DNA of 64,000 bases, from assembly GCA_947184155.2 (NCBI GenBank), contig CAMXCT020001801.1:1-64000 (forward strand), written 5' to 3'. The position numbers were made by a program, and so were the translations under genes. How positions within the stretch are numbered: the first letter of the stretch is position 1; each line of letters starts with the position of its first letter. This document shows, in pieces, positions 21,510-32,990 of this stretch. Source of the stretch: Cladocopium goreaui (taxonomy: Eukaryota > Sar > Dinophyceae > Suessiales > Symbiodiniaceae). The notes under the pieces are model-generated. The model made no database searches, was not told the origin of the DNA, and saw nothing but the letters and a program-made list of their open reading frames with translations.

Positions 21510-23870
21510 GCGCTATATTCCCCAAAGGCCACGCTGAGGGGTTCTTACGGTAAGTGTTAAGGCCCGGTGTTTAGTCGAGGTGGTATCATCCGTGTCCGGC
21601 CAAGTCCCTGTAAATCTCCAAGCAAAATGGTTCTTGTGAAATGTCCATGTGCATTTCGACTGCAAAAACTCGCACAAAACGATGTCCATGGTCGTCGCGT
21701 ACGGCATTTTCCGTGTAAATTTTGATGCCAAATGGCTCTTGTGAAATGTCCATGTGCATTTCGAGTGCGCAGGCTCGCACGAAACGGTGGCCGCGGGATT
21801 CGCATCCGGCATTTTCCTTGTAAATTTCCAAATAAAATGGCTCTTGTGACATATTCATATGATTTCGACTGCGCCGGCTCGCGCAAAACGAGAAATCTCG
21901 CACAGACATCTTGCCAAGAGATCTCTTATAGGGAGTCTGTACAAAGATCTTGCCAACAGAGCTCTTTTTGAAATCTTGTGCAGAGATCTTGCCAGAAGAC
22001 CTCTTATAGAGATCTTGTACAGAGACCTGGTGCAGAGAGCAGCGATCTTGCTCAGAGACCTTCTCTAGAGAGCTTGAACAGAGATCTTACTTTGAGATCC
22101 CCCACAGAGATCTTCTATGGAGATCTCTTATAGAGAGAATTCTTCAAGAGTCTTTCCAAGAGACTTTTTATAGAGATCTTGTACAGAGATCTTGCCAGGA
22201 CACCTCTTACGCAGACCTTGTACAGAGACACTGCATAGAGATCTGTTGCAGAGATCTTGCCAAGAGGTCTCTTACATAATTCTTGCTAAGAGAACTCTTC
22301 TAGAGAGCTTGTACAGAGGTTTCATAAAGAGATCGTGTACGGAGACATTGCATAGAGATCTGTTGCAGAGATCTTGCCAAGAGACCTCTTATAGAGATCT
22401 TGTACAGGGATCTTGCCAGGACACCTCTTATGGAGACCTCGTGCAGAGACATTCCATAGAGATCTGTTGCAGAGATCTTGCCAAGAGGTCTCTTACATAA
22501 ATCTTGCCAAGAGAACTCTTCTAGAGAGCTTGTACAGAGGTTTCATAAAGAGATCTTGTACGGAGACATTGCATAGAGATCTGTTGCAGGGATCTTGCCA
22601 GGACACCTCTTATGGAGACCTTGTACTGAGACATTCCATAGAGATCTGTTGCAGAGATCTTGCCAAGAGGTCTCTTACATAAATCTTGCCAAGAGAACTC
22701 TTCTAGAGAGCTTGTACAGAGGTTTCATAAAGAGATCTTGTACGGAGACATTGCATAGAGATCTGTTGCAGAGATCTTGCCAAGAGACATCTTATAAAGA
22801 TCTTGTACAGGGATCTTGCCAGGACACCTCTTATGGAGAGCTTGTACTGAGACATTGCATAGAGATCTGTTGCAGAGATCTTGCCAAGAGGTCTCTTACA
22901 TAAATCTTGCCAAGAGAGATTTTACAGAGAACTTGCACAGGGATCTCACAAAGAGATCTTGCCAAGGATCTCTTATAGAGATCTTGTCCAGGAGGTCTTG
23001 CCAAGACACCTCTTCTAGATATCTGTACAGAGATCTTGCCAAGAGGTCTCTTAGCGAGATCTTGCCAACAGAGCTCTCATAGAGATCTTGTGCAGAGATC
23101 TTGCCAAGAGGTCTCTTTTAGAGATCTTGTCCAAAGCTCTTGCCAAGAGACCTCTTATGGAGATCTGTTGCAATTATCTTGCCAAGAGGCCCCTTACAGA
23201 GATCCTGACAAGAGACCTCTTATAGAGATCTTGTACGGAGATCTTGCCAGGATACCTCTCATGGAGACCTTGTACTGAGACATTGCATAGAGATCTGTTG
23301 CGGAGATCTTGCCAAGAGGTCTCTTACATAAATCCTACCAAGAGAGAGCCTTTATAGAGAGTTTGTGCAGGAATTTCAAAAAGAGATCTTGCCAAGAGAT
23401 CTCTTATAGAGATCTTGTCCAGGAGGTCGCCAAGAAACCTCTGGTAGAGATCTGTGCAGAGATCATGCCAAGAGGTCTCTTACAGAGATCTTGCCAACAG
23501 AGCTCTTATAGGGATCTTGTACAGGGGTTTTGCCAGGAGACCTCTTTTGGAGATCTCGTGCAGAGACCTGGTGAAGAGAGCAAAGGTCTTGCTCGGAGAT
23601 CATTTATAATTAGATAGTAGCTTAAACAGAGATCTTGCTTTGAGATCCCTTACAAAGATCTCCTGTGGAGATCTCCTATAGACACTTTGTACAGCCCTAC
23701 ACAGGGATCTTGCACAGCAGCTTCTACAGAGAACCTGTTAAGGAGATCTTGCGCACGATCTTCTACAGAGATCTTCGCAAAGGGAACTTGCAGAATCTTA
23801 CCTGGTATCTCTTCTTTTCACTACTAGGGTCGCTCTGGTCCTGCTAGCTTGCAGCCACTGATGCTTTTAG
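21510..23870 (+). repeat. Satellite-bearing repeat element, copy A
   Basis: Head at 21510-21900 (AAGGCCCGGTGTTTAGTCGAGG...), including three ~105-bp tandem units starting at 21609, 21714 and 21819. The body at about 21900-23750 consists of AGATCT-rich ~30-40-nt monomers (AGATCTTGCCAAGAGACCTC, AGATCTTGTACAGAGA). Longer-period blocks place GCCAGGACACCTCTTA at 22194, 22415, 22597 and 22818 (spacings 221, 182, 221). The tail is CTTTGAGATCCCTTACAAAG...GACACTTTGTACAGCC. All reading frames through it are open, but the peptides are repeat artefacts. Confidence 0.85.
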
Positions 23871-23934
23871 GTCCGCCTACACACTGTTTGGGCCATGTTT
23901 GGGGTCTCTTGCCGGGATAATTTTGATGGTTTCC

Positions 23935-24027
23935 TGAAATGGAGGTGCCCCCAGATCATCAATTTTAATAGGATTTATAAACCATCCATTTCGGGTATCC
24001 CCATTTATGGAAACCTCCATTTGGGAC
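23935..24027. mobile_element. Family IV foldback element
   Basis: GAAATGGAGGTGCCCCCAGATCATC...GGGTATCCCCATTTATGG. Reverse-complement relative of 34915-35005. Confidence 0.55.
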
Positions 24028-24064
24028 TCAAGTCATTCCCCCAGTGGAAATACGGCAGCTTCGC

Positions 24065-24127
24065 CTTCTCGGCGGCCAGCTGTCTGGCCAAGTGCGCCAC
24101 GTCCAGGTGCTCTTGCAGCGCGTGTTC
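24065..24127 (-). CDS. Coiled-coil exon
   Basis: 63 nt, phase 0/0. Acceptor TCGGAAAG|GAA, GC donor GAGAAG|GCGAAG. Reads EHALQEHLDVAHLARQLAAE-K, a clear heptad-like helix. GC-rich exon in AT-rich DNA. Part of the minus-strand microexon gene. Confidence 0.65.
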
Positions 24128-24487
24128 CTTTCCGACGTCGACGCGTGAACAACAGTTAGACACTGAACTTACGGGGATTCAAGCAACAAAAACCCATCAT
24201 GAATGATGGTGATTTAGAGGACTTACCCATCATGAAATGATTGTGATTTAGCGGATAACCAACAAAACACCTTGACAAAAACCAGGTGGTTTTTCAACCA
24301 CTGGGATTTTTCCTAAGAAACATGGCAAACCAGCAAAAACCAGCTACAACAGGGAGTCTTTTCAGCAGCACCATGGAGATCCAATCGACTTTGTCGTGGG
24401 GATGTGACCATCAAACATGATTCATGATGACTTAAAGTTACACAGAGAACAAACTTACGGGGATTTTAGACACACCCCACTGAAAAT

Positions 24488-24580
24488 CGGATCCTGGTGC
24501 GTGCTAAACGTAGGGTTGCTGGGGGTTGCTGGGATGATGAATGTCCCAGCAACCCTACGTTTAGCAAGCACCGGGATCCG
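24488..24580. repeat. 36-bp inverted repeat (hairpin), 2 mismatches
   Basis: Arms 24488-24523 and 24545-24580 (CGGATCCTGGTGCGTGC... / ...GCAAGCACCGGGATCCG) around a 21-nt loop. No ORF. Confidence 0.85.
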
Positions 24581-24673
24581 ATAAAGGCTCGTTGGCGACT
24601 CTGAAGAAAACGGATCCCCCGATTCCAACGGATGTTTTTTAGTACCATCCCCATTGACATGGCCATTATATAT

Positions 24674-24794
24674 TACCCTCTGGATCCCTCTGGTATATTA
24701 ACATAGACCCTGGCAGTCATCGGGGTTGGAAGACTAGTGAAACCACTATAAATTGGTCAACTTCATGGTCAACAAGTAAATTTTCCAGAGGGTA
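24674..24794. mobile_element. Family I foldback element, diverged
   Basis: TA|CCCTCTGGATCCCTCTGGTATATTAACATAG ... AAATTTTCCAGAGGG|TA. The left end carries a short internal duplication of CCCTCTGG. Confidence 0.6.
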
Positions 24795-25855
24795 TATATA
24801 TATAAATGCGTATACCCTATTTTCTGACACACGCATTTGACACAACCAATAAAGGGGGGAATGACAAACTCTGAAACTTTGGCAAACATAGGAATATGTA
24901 AATTCATATAAATAGGACTATATTCAAATTCTACTGAACTATGATTTATTGAGTGCATATTTGCACATATTTGCACACATGTTGCCAACCTATGACATGA
25001 ACATCAAGGATTAGGGCTGAGATCATTTCCCCTATCTAAGTTTCCGAGTATTATTCTATATTTTATTTTTATATAGCCTTCAAATTCAAATATGTCCGGA
25101 CTCTCGAATTTCTACGTGGTACGGGAGAGTTTCCCGTACATTTTTTAACATTTTTTAACCATTTCCTAGATGTAGTGAGTTCGCAGTGAGGCGATTGTGG
25201 CCCTGATCCCTTCAAATCTTCAACTGGCATCTTCCCGTGAAATCGACAAAAATCACCAGCCAATCGACTGGCACAAATAAGGCGCTGGTCACCTCCCTAT
25301 TTTGATGGTGATATGGTGGACCAAAAGGACACATCAAGGGCCCCAGGGCGGCTCTTTGGGATGGGAACTGGCACGGGGCTCTAACAAAAGCAGGCTGAGA
25401 CAGCCATGAATTTTTCTGAAGTATCTATCGCCGTTTTTTCTTGGTGCCTCTTTAAAGTTCCTAGCCCTCGTAAATAACGATAAAGTTAAGAACCACCCAA
25501 GCATAGTGTGAGAAGCCCTTCAAACTGGGGAACCAAATGTGGAACATCGTGATAAAATATGAAACTACCTCGTTGTGGTTGTAAGAGCCTCTTGTTGGAG
25601 GATAGAACCACAAAGGGTGAAAAGTGAGCAGCGGAAGAACCCCCTGCTGAAACTGCATCACAGGGCTTTGTAGATAGGAGATCTCAATCATCCAGTTCTC
25701 TCCTAATGAAGGGTACAAGCCCTTAATGGATCTATATATCTTGGTCTCGGTTCAGCTTTGTATGAAATATCTCACAATATGAAAATCACAACATTGAACC
25801 AGCCCCGCTTTACCGAGTGGTCGCTTCTCTTCCCCATCAGTCCAGTTTTTAGGTC
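24795..25855. other. Intron-like stretch
   Basis: AT-rich, no exon supported. Confidence 0.35.
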
Positions 25856-25928
25856 CTGCGCTGTGGAGACTTTCTCCTGCTCCACTCTTTGCTTCTTCTC
25901 CTGTTGAGCTGATGCCAACCGCGAGGTC
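25856..25928 (-). CDS. Coiled-coil exon
   Basis: 73 nt. Acceptor GTGTAG|GACC, GA-type donor GCGCAG|GACC. Reads SRLASAQQEKKQRVEQEKVS, then TAQ. Glu/Lys/Gln-rich helix, strongly coding-like. Confidence 0.62.
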
Positions 25929-26676
25929 CTACACTGCATTCTGTAGTAACTTTTTGGCATTCTTCTGTATCAATTGGGGCACTATTTTGCAGCTGTTGTC
26001 CCCATTATGAATCGTTGATTGTACGCACCATGGTTACAACAACATCGCAACACTGAAACCACTGACCAGTTGGCAGTCCCGAGTTCCTTGGACTTTTGCA
26101 GTGGATGAAATCATAGAAAATCCATGGATAGACATGTTTTTTTTCCGCGGAAATCATCTATGAATGGGGTATCCGGGCTTCATGGTCGACCCTTAGTCTT
26201 CTCTTGATACGCAATTTCTGCCCTCCCTATCAAAAAAAAGTTTTCTCAAGTTTTCCCAATCCCATGCAGAAATACCCCAAATTGATCCAAATTTCTTTTT
26301 GGGATTCTGTAATACCTAAAACCTGACAAGACTTAGGGATCTTGTGCTGAAATTATATTGTTAATCGAAATTTTCCTGAAAAAATATCTACTGCATTTTG
26401 TATTCCCAATAAACATCCGAAAGACAAATGGTAAACAGAGAAATATTGAGAGTTTTTTCACAAAACACATATGGACGACCTACAATGGCAAACCTATTTA
26501 TGCTAATTTAGCATATTTTAGTGACACCTCCCTCGAATTCTGGGTAAATCCAACAATGGTTGACAAAAGAAGTTCCATTTCTCATCACTAATCTTGTCGT
26601 CATTTTATCCCCTGATTATCCCATAATTTTCCCGCTGAATTCCAAACATTTATCCCATGGATTCCCATAAAAAGGC

Positions 26677-26721
26677 CTCCCGCAGGTGCTGGACATGATC
26701 CACCTTCTCACGCACTAAGGC
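26677..26721 (-). CDS. Coiled-coil exon
   Basis: 45 nt, phase 0/0. Acceptor TGCGCCAG|GCC, GC donor CGGGAG|GCCTTT. Reads ALVREKVDHVQHLRE. Confidence 0.6.
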
Positions 26722-26749
26722 CTGGCGCAAGCCATAGAAATAACGGGAC

Positions 26750-26895
26750 TTGACTTGACTTTTTGACATGACTCGTTTGACATGATTTACCTATGTTTTG
26801 ATATGATCTAACTATGATTATTATGATCTTTAAGCATGATTTAGCTATGATGTGACACAAGTTAATAATGATTTGACTATGTTAAAAAACTATGT
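26750..26895. repeat. Degenerate ATGATTTGACTATG-type repeats
   Basis: Irregular repeats of TGACATGATTT, CTATGATTATT and similar. Non-coding. Confidence 0.5.
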
Positions 26896-27039
26896 GACGT
26901 GTTGGTAAGTGGTGAACTTAAGCCATTGTTAACTGGTGCAAAACTCTCACAACTGGATGAACAAAATGTGTTTCTCCTCGCCATTTGGAAGTTGGTTATA
27001 ACTTGGTTGAGTGTTGGGTGTATGGTAGATATATCTACC

Positions 27040-27104
27040 TTATCTACCCTTAGATGGCTCTATAAACCAAAATACACATCACTCAAAAGCGCCACCTTGT
27101 AGAA
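27040..27104. mobile_element. Family III foldback fragment
   Basis: Right part of a family III element (CTATAAACCAAAATACAC...CGCCACCTTGTA). Confidence 0.4.
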
Positions 27105-27261
27105 TGACCAGCCATGAAAATCAGCAGTCACTGTAGTACGTTAAACATTAGTCCATTTCCATGGCTAATCTTAGAGACTTAGCGGCAAACAAGCAATCAG
27201 TTGCTTGGCCGCTTGGCCCTTTTACATATTGTATATATATAAATAATTATGATTATTTATA

Positions 27262-27370
27262 CTGGTTGGTGGTTTTAACCATCTTGAAAATATGAGTTCG
27301 TCAATGGGTTGCGGATGACATCCCATATATGATGGAAAATATAACATTCATGTTTGAAACCACCAACCAG
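27262..27370. mobile_element. Family II foldback element
   Basis: CTGGTTGGTGGTTTTAACC ... GTTTGAAACCACCAACCAG. Confidence 0.75.
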
Positions 27371-27677
27371 CCATAGAAATAGTGGATATTGCAACATATT
27401 GCAACATGGATTTACCCAGCTATAACCTGGTGATTTTCCAGTGGAAAAAACCAAAAAAATGGATCCGACGATCCGGTCCGAGCCCAGATTAGTGACAAAA
27501 ATTGTGCTGTTGATGGTCGTAGGATTTTTTACAAAAACTTTTTTGCAACGAAAGAGAACTAAAGGATGACTAAAGGATGACTAAAGCTATCCAAGGATAG
27601 TCTGGATGCTTAGTAGTTTCTGCTAAGTTTCTGCAGTTTTGAAGCCAATGTCAGACCAAGGGGGTCCGATCCCAGAC

Positions 27678-27728
27678 CTGTTCTTGTTCCACGGCTTCTT
27701 GCGCCCTGGCGACATTCCATGCAGAGTC
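27678..27728 (-). CDS. Coiled-coil exon
   Basis: 51 nt, phase 0/0. Acceptor GTGCAG|GAC, canonical GT donor GAACAG|GTCTGG. Reads DSAWNVARAQEAVEQEQ. Confidence 0.65.
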
Positions 27729-27819
27729 CTGCACCGAGGTGGCGAAGATTTACCCCAAAAATGGCTGTGGGAGATCTTTGGAGCAACGGAGTTAGGATGG
27801 TTTTGGGCTATTTCCCACA

Positions 27820-27925
27820 TACCCTCTGGTAAACGTATACATAATTATGGAAAATCACCATTTTTAATGGGAAAATCCACTATAAATGGCCATTTTCAAT
27901 AGCTATGTTTGTTTACCAGAAGGTA
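27820..27925. mobile_element. Family I foldback element (introner-like), complete
   Basis: TA|CCCTCTGGTAAACGTATACATAAT ... AGCTATGTTTGTTTACCAGAAGG|TA. Arms match along about 30 bp. Confidence 0.75.
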
Positions 27926-28102
27926 ACTCTTCTTTGAAAGTCCCCGAAAGAAGGTGTCTCAATCAGCCTGGCTGGGATTTCCCCAATGCTTCAAGTCAAG
28001 TTACGTAGGAAACGTGCTAGTTCTATGCCACGTAATAACCATTAACAAGCCCCATGGATTCCAGGTGTGCTACCAGCTGTCCTTCTTGCGGTCGTGGTAG
28101 AC

Positions 28103-28139
28103 CTGGAGCTGGGCAACTCGGGATACCGCGCAGTTGAAG
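28103..28139 (-). CDS. Coiled-coil exon (short)
   Basis: 37 nt. Acceptor ATTAATAG|C, GT donor CTCCAG|GTCTACC. Reads FNCAVSRVAQLQ. Confidence 0.5.
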
Positions 28140-28459
28140 CTATTAATAGGTATAAAACTATGATGACACTTGGGGGGGGCCTAGTCAGCTATAGCCTATA
28201 GCCGCACTATAGCCTATGTAAGTATGGTTCATGATGGTTATATCTTAATCTAGAACTGGAACTGCACTTCCAAAAGCCAACGGCTTCGCCCCAGTGGCGG
28301 GTTCGTATCAAGTCCTGTGCCGAAAAATTCTGGGATGGGCTACGCCAGCTATGCGTTTCGGAAATCCGATGATATCTTCATCGGATGGCCTCAACAAAAA
28401 ACAGAAAAGCGGTCAATGTCACTATTTGGGCGACATCACCAAGATACATAGATTTCATA

Positions 28460-28552
28460 TACCAATATATATAATTATATATAATTCTATCTCTATAATT
28501 ATATATATATATATCAATCCATATAAATATATGTATACATATATATATAAAG
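28460..28552. repeat. TA-rich microsatellite
   Basis: ATAATTATATATA and TATATATATAAAG blocks, non-coding. Confidence 0.7.
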
Positions 28553-28881
28553 ATAATATCTGGAATTCAAGTGACCCTGCTCTCAAAGGTTTTGCAAAGA
28601 ATCGGGGGCTAACCACCAAATCTGGCCCACGTACATATGGCTGTCGGCATTGGGGTACCCAGAGATAGATCGCTAATACTACACAACTAAACCAAAATCT
28701 GCAGTCCCCAAGTCTTGAAATAGTATAAGTTATTTGCATATCATACACTATTGTTATAACATAGACCCCAACCTAGCTATTGATATTATTATACACTATT
28801 GTTATTGATAACCAATAGTTATTTGCACCAATCTTAGCTAACGCAGCTAACCTCCCATCATCTCCCAAGTCTGCCACTGAC

Positions 28882-28915
28882 CTCAGTTTGCAGCTGCAAC
28901 TCTTCCTCTTTGGTC
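28882..28915 (-). CDS. Coiled-coil microexon (34 nt)
   Basis: Acceptor CATCCAG|GACC, GT donor ACTGAG|GTCAGTGG. Reads TKEEELQLQTE. Confidence 0.58.
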
Positions 28916-29225
28916 CTGGATGGGAAAAGGTGCCATTCCTACTGGGGAAAATATGTCACGAACATCCCCAAAATCATGGATTAAGATCCCAAATATTGAA
29001 GACATTGTTTATCATCATGGATTATCCTAAATTATTTAAATTATCCAAAATTAAACTATGATAAACCCCACAACTGCTCATGGATTCTTGGATAAGAATC
29101 AACTCATATTCGAAACGGCGACAGAATGGGTACCGCCGAGCCCCAGGGATCCTTCATTTGTTCATCAAACATCTGGTGAATGATTGTCGACCAATGGGGA
29201 AAAAACAACAATAACGAAGGAATAA
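28916..29225. other. Intron-like stretch
   Basis: AT-rich with ATTATCCTAAATTATTTAAATTATCC-type low complexity. No exon. Confidence 0.35.
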
Positions 29226-29310
29226 CTGGTTGGTGGTTTCAACCTACCCCTCTGAAAAATATGAGTTCGTCACTTGGGATGATGATTCCCAACTGAATGG
29301 ACAAATATTA
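29226..29310. mobile_element. Family II foldback element, truncated right end
   Basis: CTGGTTGGTGGTTTCAACC with the CCCCTCTGAAAAATATGAG core. The matching right terminus is absent. Confidence 0.55.
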
Positions 29311-29678
29311 TGGTCACATGGTTCATTTTTACCGACGCACCATTTTGATCAATACTCACATTTGATCAACAAACCAATGATGCATACACGCACATTTTAC
29401 AAATGCTTCATGTGAGGAATCCTCTTTGCAACTACACCACATGAAGCACATCAGCAGTGTGTATGCGACGTTGATTCATGTTATTCGATTATCTTGGTTA
29501 AGAACGGGATTCCAAGTTTATGGATGATGATATTCCCCAATATATAAAGGGTAATAGGTTAATAAAGCTGGACGGAATCAACCAACAGGGGTGTCCCACG
29601 CAGCGGCCATGCACTTCACTGGTCTCACGCTGCGGTAGTTCGAATCCTTGAAACTTGAGACGGACACAACATATCATA

Positions 29679-29793
29679 TACCATCTGGTTATTTAACATA
29701 GCCATGGAAAATCCCTGATAAATGGAGGTTTTAATGGGAAAATCATCTATAAATGGACCATTTTCCATGGCTATGTTAAATAACCAGAGGGTA
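29679..29793. mobile_element. Family I foldback element (introner-like), complete
   Basis: TA|CCATCTGGTTATTTAACATAGCC ... GGCTATGTTAAATAACCAGAGGG|TA. Includes an extra inner segment (CCTGATAAATGGAGG). Confidence 0.75.
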
Positions 29794-29886
29794 ATTACGG
29801 CAAGACCCTATGGTTTGCCCGCAAGGTTAGAACGGAGCTCAACCATGTTCAATTTCGACATGCTCACAAACCTGCGCGGTTGGCCA

Positions 29887-30022
29887 GTGTTTTGGTATTT
29901 GCGAGACGACGAACCCTAAAACCCTAAAACCCTAAAACACTGAAACCCTAAAACCCTGAAAACTCTGAATCCGAAAGCAGAAAACACTGCGGTCTACGCA
30001 GTATTTTCTGCAGTTTCTCTTC
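29887..30022 (-). repeat. Telomere-like dispersed repeat, inverted copy
   Basis: Reverse complement of the arrangement at 1-240: CCCTAAAACCCTAAAACC tract followed by AAAGCAGAAAACACTGCGG...CGCAGTATTTTCTGC. Confidence 0.65.
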
Positions 30023-30387
30023 TGTTCGACGACAGGGAATCCTCAATCTTGCCGGGCAAACCACCGGGGTCTGTGCGTATAAAAAATATGATGCCACAAC
30101 GAGCTCTAGAATGAGAATGTCATATCCCAATCTCACTGTCTGATGTTTGCTGGTGTATTGAAAACCAACCATGGACCATCATCAACCTATCCCCATCTTT
30201 TTGGCAAGATTCTTGAAAACATCCTGGTTGGACCCACTTGAACACAATCAGCCCATCATTGATCATTCCAAGGAATGAAACAGAAATCCTCGACACAGAT
30301 GTTTGAACATGATTCGCGAAATTCCCTGACCAGCAATCGATTCACTGCAGAAAACTAAGCACACAACTTTTTCAAGACCTCCTCTAT

Positions 30388-30448
30388 TCTTCCTCCCGCG
30401 TCTCCTGAGCTTTGCTTCGCGCTTGAATTTCAAAAAGTCTTTGGACTC
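30388..30448 (-). CDS. Basic, coiled-coil-like exon
   Basis: Acceptor ACGTCCAG|GAG. Reads ESKDFLKFKREAKLRRRGRK. The donor is uncertain (CTCAG|GAGACG at 30405, or further on). Confidence 0.5.
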
Positions 30449-30929
30449 CTGGACGTGACGCCACTGGTGGTTTGCACAGCCATGATGGCAAAATTACCAC
30501 CACCATCCACCACCCACCTCAGTGGGTTGATATATCTTTTTAGATGATGGGTGTTTAGTTAGTCAACCAAGATCAAGTGATGAAACTGGCATAAGCTGCT
30601 ATAATCTGGCTTGATTCTTGAAAAACCCAAAGGATTTCAAAGGTGTTGGTGGATTTCTTCATCAGCCCGGCACTGTGTTCGGCCTATGGTACCTTCTGTC
30701 AGTGGTAGAAACACAAACATGAGTCATCCATGCTACAGTAGTATGCCTTTGGCAAAACAGCAACACTTCGCAGTTCTCCTCTCTTACTTACGCTACCACT
30801 TTCTACATCATTCTTCAAAATAGATCTAAAGCTGCCTAAGATTTTCCACTTAAACGCGGATCCAAATATTCCATCACAACAAAGCTGACCATCTTCACCA
30901 GGTCAGAAACGAGAGACGGACCATCGGAC

Positions 30930-30992
30930 CTGGAGATCGTTCACCTTGGCTTCCTGCGCCCTTTGCACTGCCAAGGCCTTCATTCCTTCAGC
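30930..30992 (-). CDS. Coiled-coil exon
   Basis: Acceptor CGTTCAG|GCT. Reads AEGMKALAVQRAQEAK, then donor GCCAAG|GTGAAC (48 nt) or, with VNDLQ added, CTCCAG|GTCCG (63 nt). Both keep phase 0, so alternative donors are possible. Confidence 0.62.
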
Positions 30993-32129
30993 CTGAACGA
31001 CGCATAAAAGGGATGCTGAGCTTTAAGGCAAGAAATAGGAGGCAACACTATATATCGTGTATATATACAAAAATGGTTGTTAATCAAAATTCCTTTATCC
31101 GGGAACGGCCATTCTTCGCGAATAAACAAAATTTCTATCTATCTATATATATATATTTATTATAGTGTATTTATGTATAGTTCATATTAAGGAATACCTA
31201 TATTCACCAAAATTATCTACATGAATCATTAATCAATCATGTTTCTCAACAAAAACATAAATAACCAAGCATGATACGGTAAACAAACATGTGAGGGGGT
31301 TCTATTCCTTGGAAGGACTTGGAAATACTACTGGCATGGGGAGGAATCGTGTCCTTCCGATTGGTTGGATGATGAATCGAGTGCAGGATCCGACGCTTCT
31401 TCTCCCCTATGAAGACTGTGTATCTCCCAGATATATATATATATATAGAGATAGGGACCCGAAAATCGCGCCGTTGTCAACCATTGAGCAAGGTCAAACA
31501 TCATCCTCAGTTGTTTTCGTCGAGCGGTCGTCCAACGGCCAGAGCTCTAGGAAGATCTGACCACGAAACCGACAGTTTTTTTGGCCTCCGAATTGGAAGA
31601 ATTAATAAGAACTATGTGGAAGCTTGTGGAAATATCATTCGTGCCATAGGCATCCATAGGCCATAATGGGGCCATATAATGCCATAATTACTCAACAAAT
31701 ATCCTTTCGTTCATGACTTTCTTCCAGCAGCTCAAAAAATTGTGGACCCCTCAGATCACACCGTTTTTCAACCTGGAGCTTTTGTCAACTTGCTTCATCC
31801 CACAACAAACACACTGGAGATCCCCTGGCAGAAGCCCCGGGCTTTCCAGCTGTATCTCATCTCCCAGACTTCCAGCAGGGACCGTCAACTGGGGTGCTTT
31901 TCCATCACGAATCATCATTAAATGATATTCAATGGATTGGTTTAAGGCTATAAGAAAGCATGGTTTTTACTTTTTACCATCAGATATATGTCATGTACAA
32001 TCTTGCCATATGTAAGGGTTTCCTGCAGATTTTCTCATTTCCAATTCTGAACATCATATGAAATCGTTTTATGGTGAGGAGGTCGCAAAAAAACATCCGG
32101 CACTTCAAACACCGAAACACACAGCGCGC

Positions 32130-32198
32130 CTGCTTCCAGCGCCATTCGCGAAGCTCACTTTGGGTGGCAATCGTCTGCGCCAGCTTGTCCTTCCGCTC
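32130..32198 (-). CDS. Coiled-coil exon
   Basis: 69 nt, phase 0/0. Acceptor GTTGCCAG|GAG, GC donor AAGCAG|GCGCGC. Reads ERKDKLAQTIATQSELREWR, then WKQ. Confidence 0.65.
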
Positions 32199-32863
32199 CT
32201 GGCAACGAGAGATCGTGATTTGGGGGGATGGTTTAGTATGGTTTAGTATTGTTTTTTCCATCAATTTTTCATCGTTTTTCCATCAATCCCAGCTATTTTG
32301 TGGCGGGAATTCCATGGGATGTGACCCAGAAGAACCATCTACTGAATACCCATCAGGTGGTTTATTACCCAACTGCAGTTCTAATCCCTTCCTCCTGGTT
32401 ATTCCACATCCCCGTTACGGTCCCAAAAATCTGTAAATTTATCCCCCAAACGCGATGGAATTCTGCTGGAAAGCAGCCTCAGTTGTTCTGGCCCCATCGC
32501 ACCTCTCGATTCACCTGCCACTTGGTCTTTGATTCCACCTCGTTTCCATCCGCTTGCCCGAGAGCGGTCAATTATGGTAAAATGATCTGCTTCTGAAATA
32601 TCCCATGGCGAAACAAACCGCTTGAACCACCATGAAAATCCATGGAAATCCGTTGCGATTCCACCAAAACAAATCCATACAAATCCCTGTGTTCGTATGT
32701 TTTCGTCCATGTGATTCGCACGAAATCCCAACTGAAGTGCGTTTTCTCATGGGAATCCCCATCCTGGATGATAGATCTCTGGGTCTTCTCTTCAGGTCCG
32801 TGTCAGAGTCCAGATTTCGCACCGTTTGGGGGTCCCAAAACCATGATTCAACCTAGGAGTCCT

Positions 32864-32990
32864 ATGATGATTAATGATGATGAATGATGATTATATAATG
32901 ATGATTGATTAATGATGATTGATGATAACTAAGGATTCATGATGATTGAGGGAATATTATTGGTGATTTTTTGTATGATCAATCGATGAT
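32864..32990. repeat. Degenerate GATGATTAAT repeats
   Basis: Irregular ATGATGATTGATTAATGATG tract. Non-coding. Confidence 0.7.

Noticed and set aside
22192-23617. Several plus-strand ORFs of ~80-100 codons rich in Arg-Asp-Leu-Ala/Val-(Gln/Lys)-Arg
   Set aside because: They are translations of the AGATCT satellite and occur in all frames. No start or splice context, and the inverted copy at 37.2-38.1 kb shows the same.
29630-29665. B-box-like TAGTTCGAATCCTTG
   Set aside because: No A box or cloverleaf upstream.
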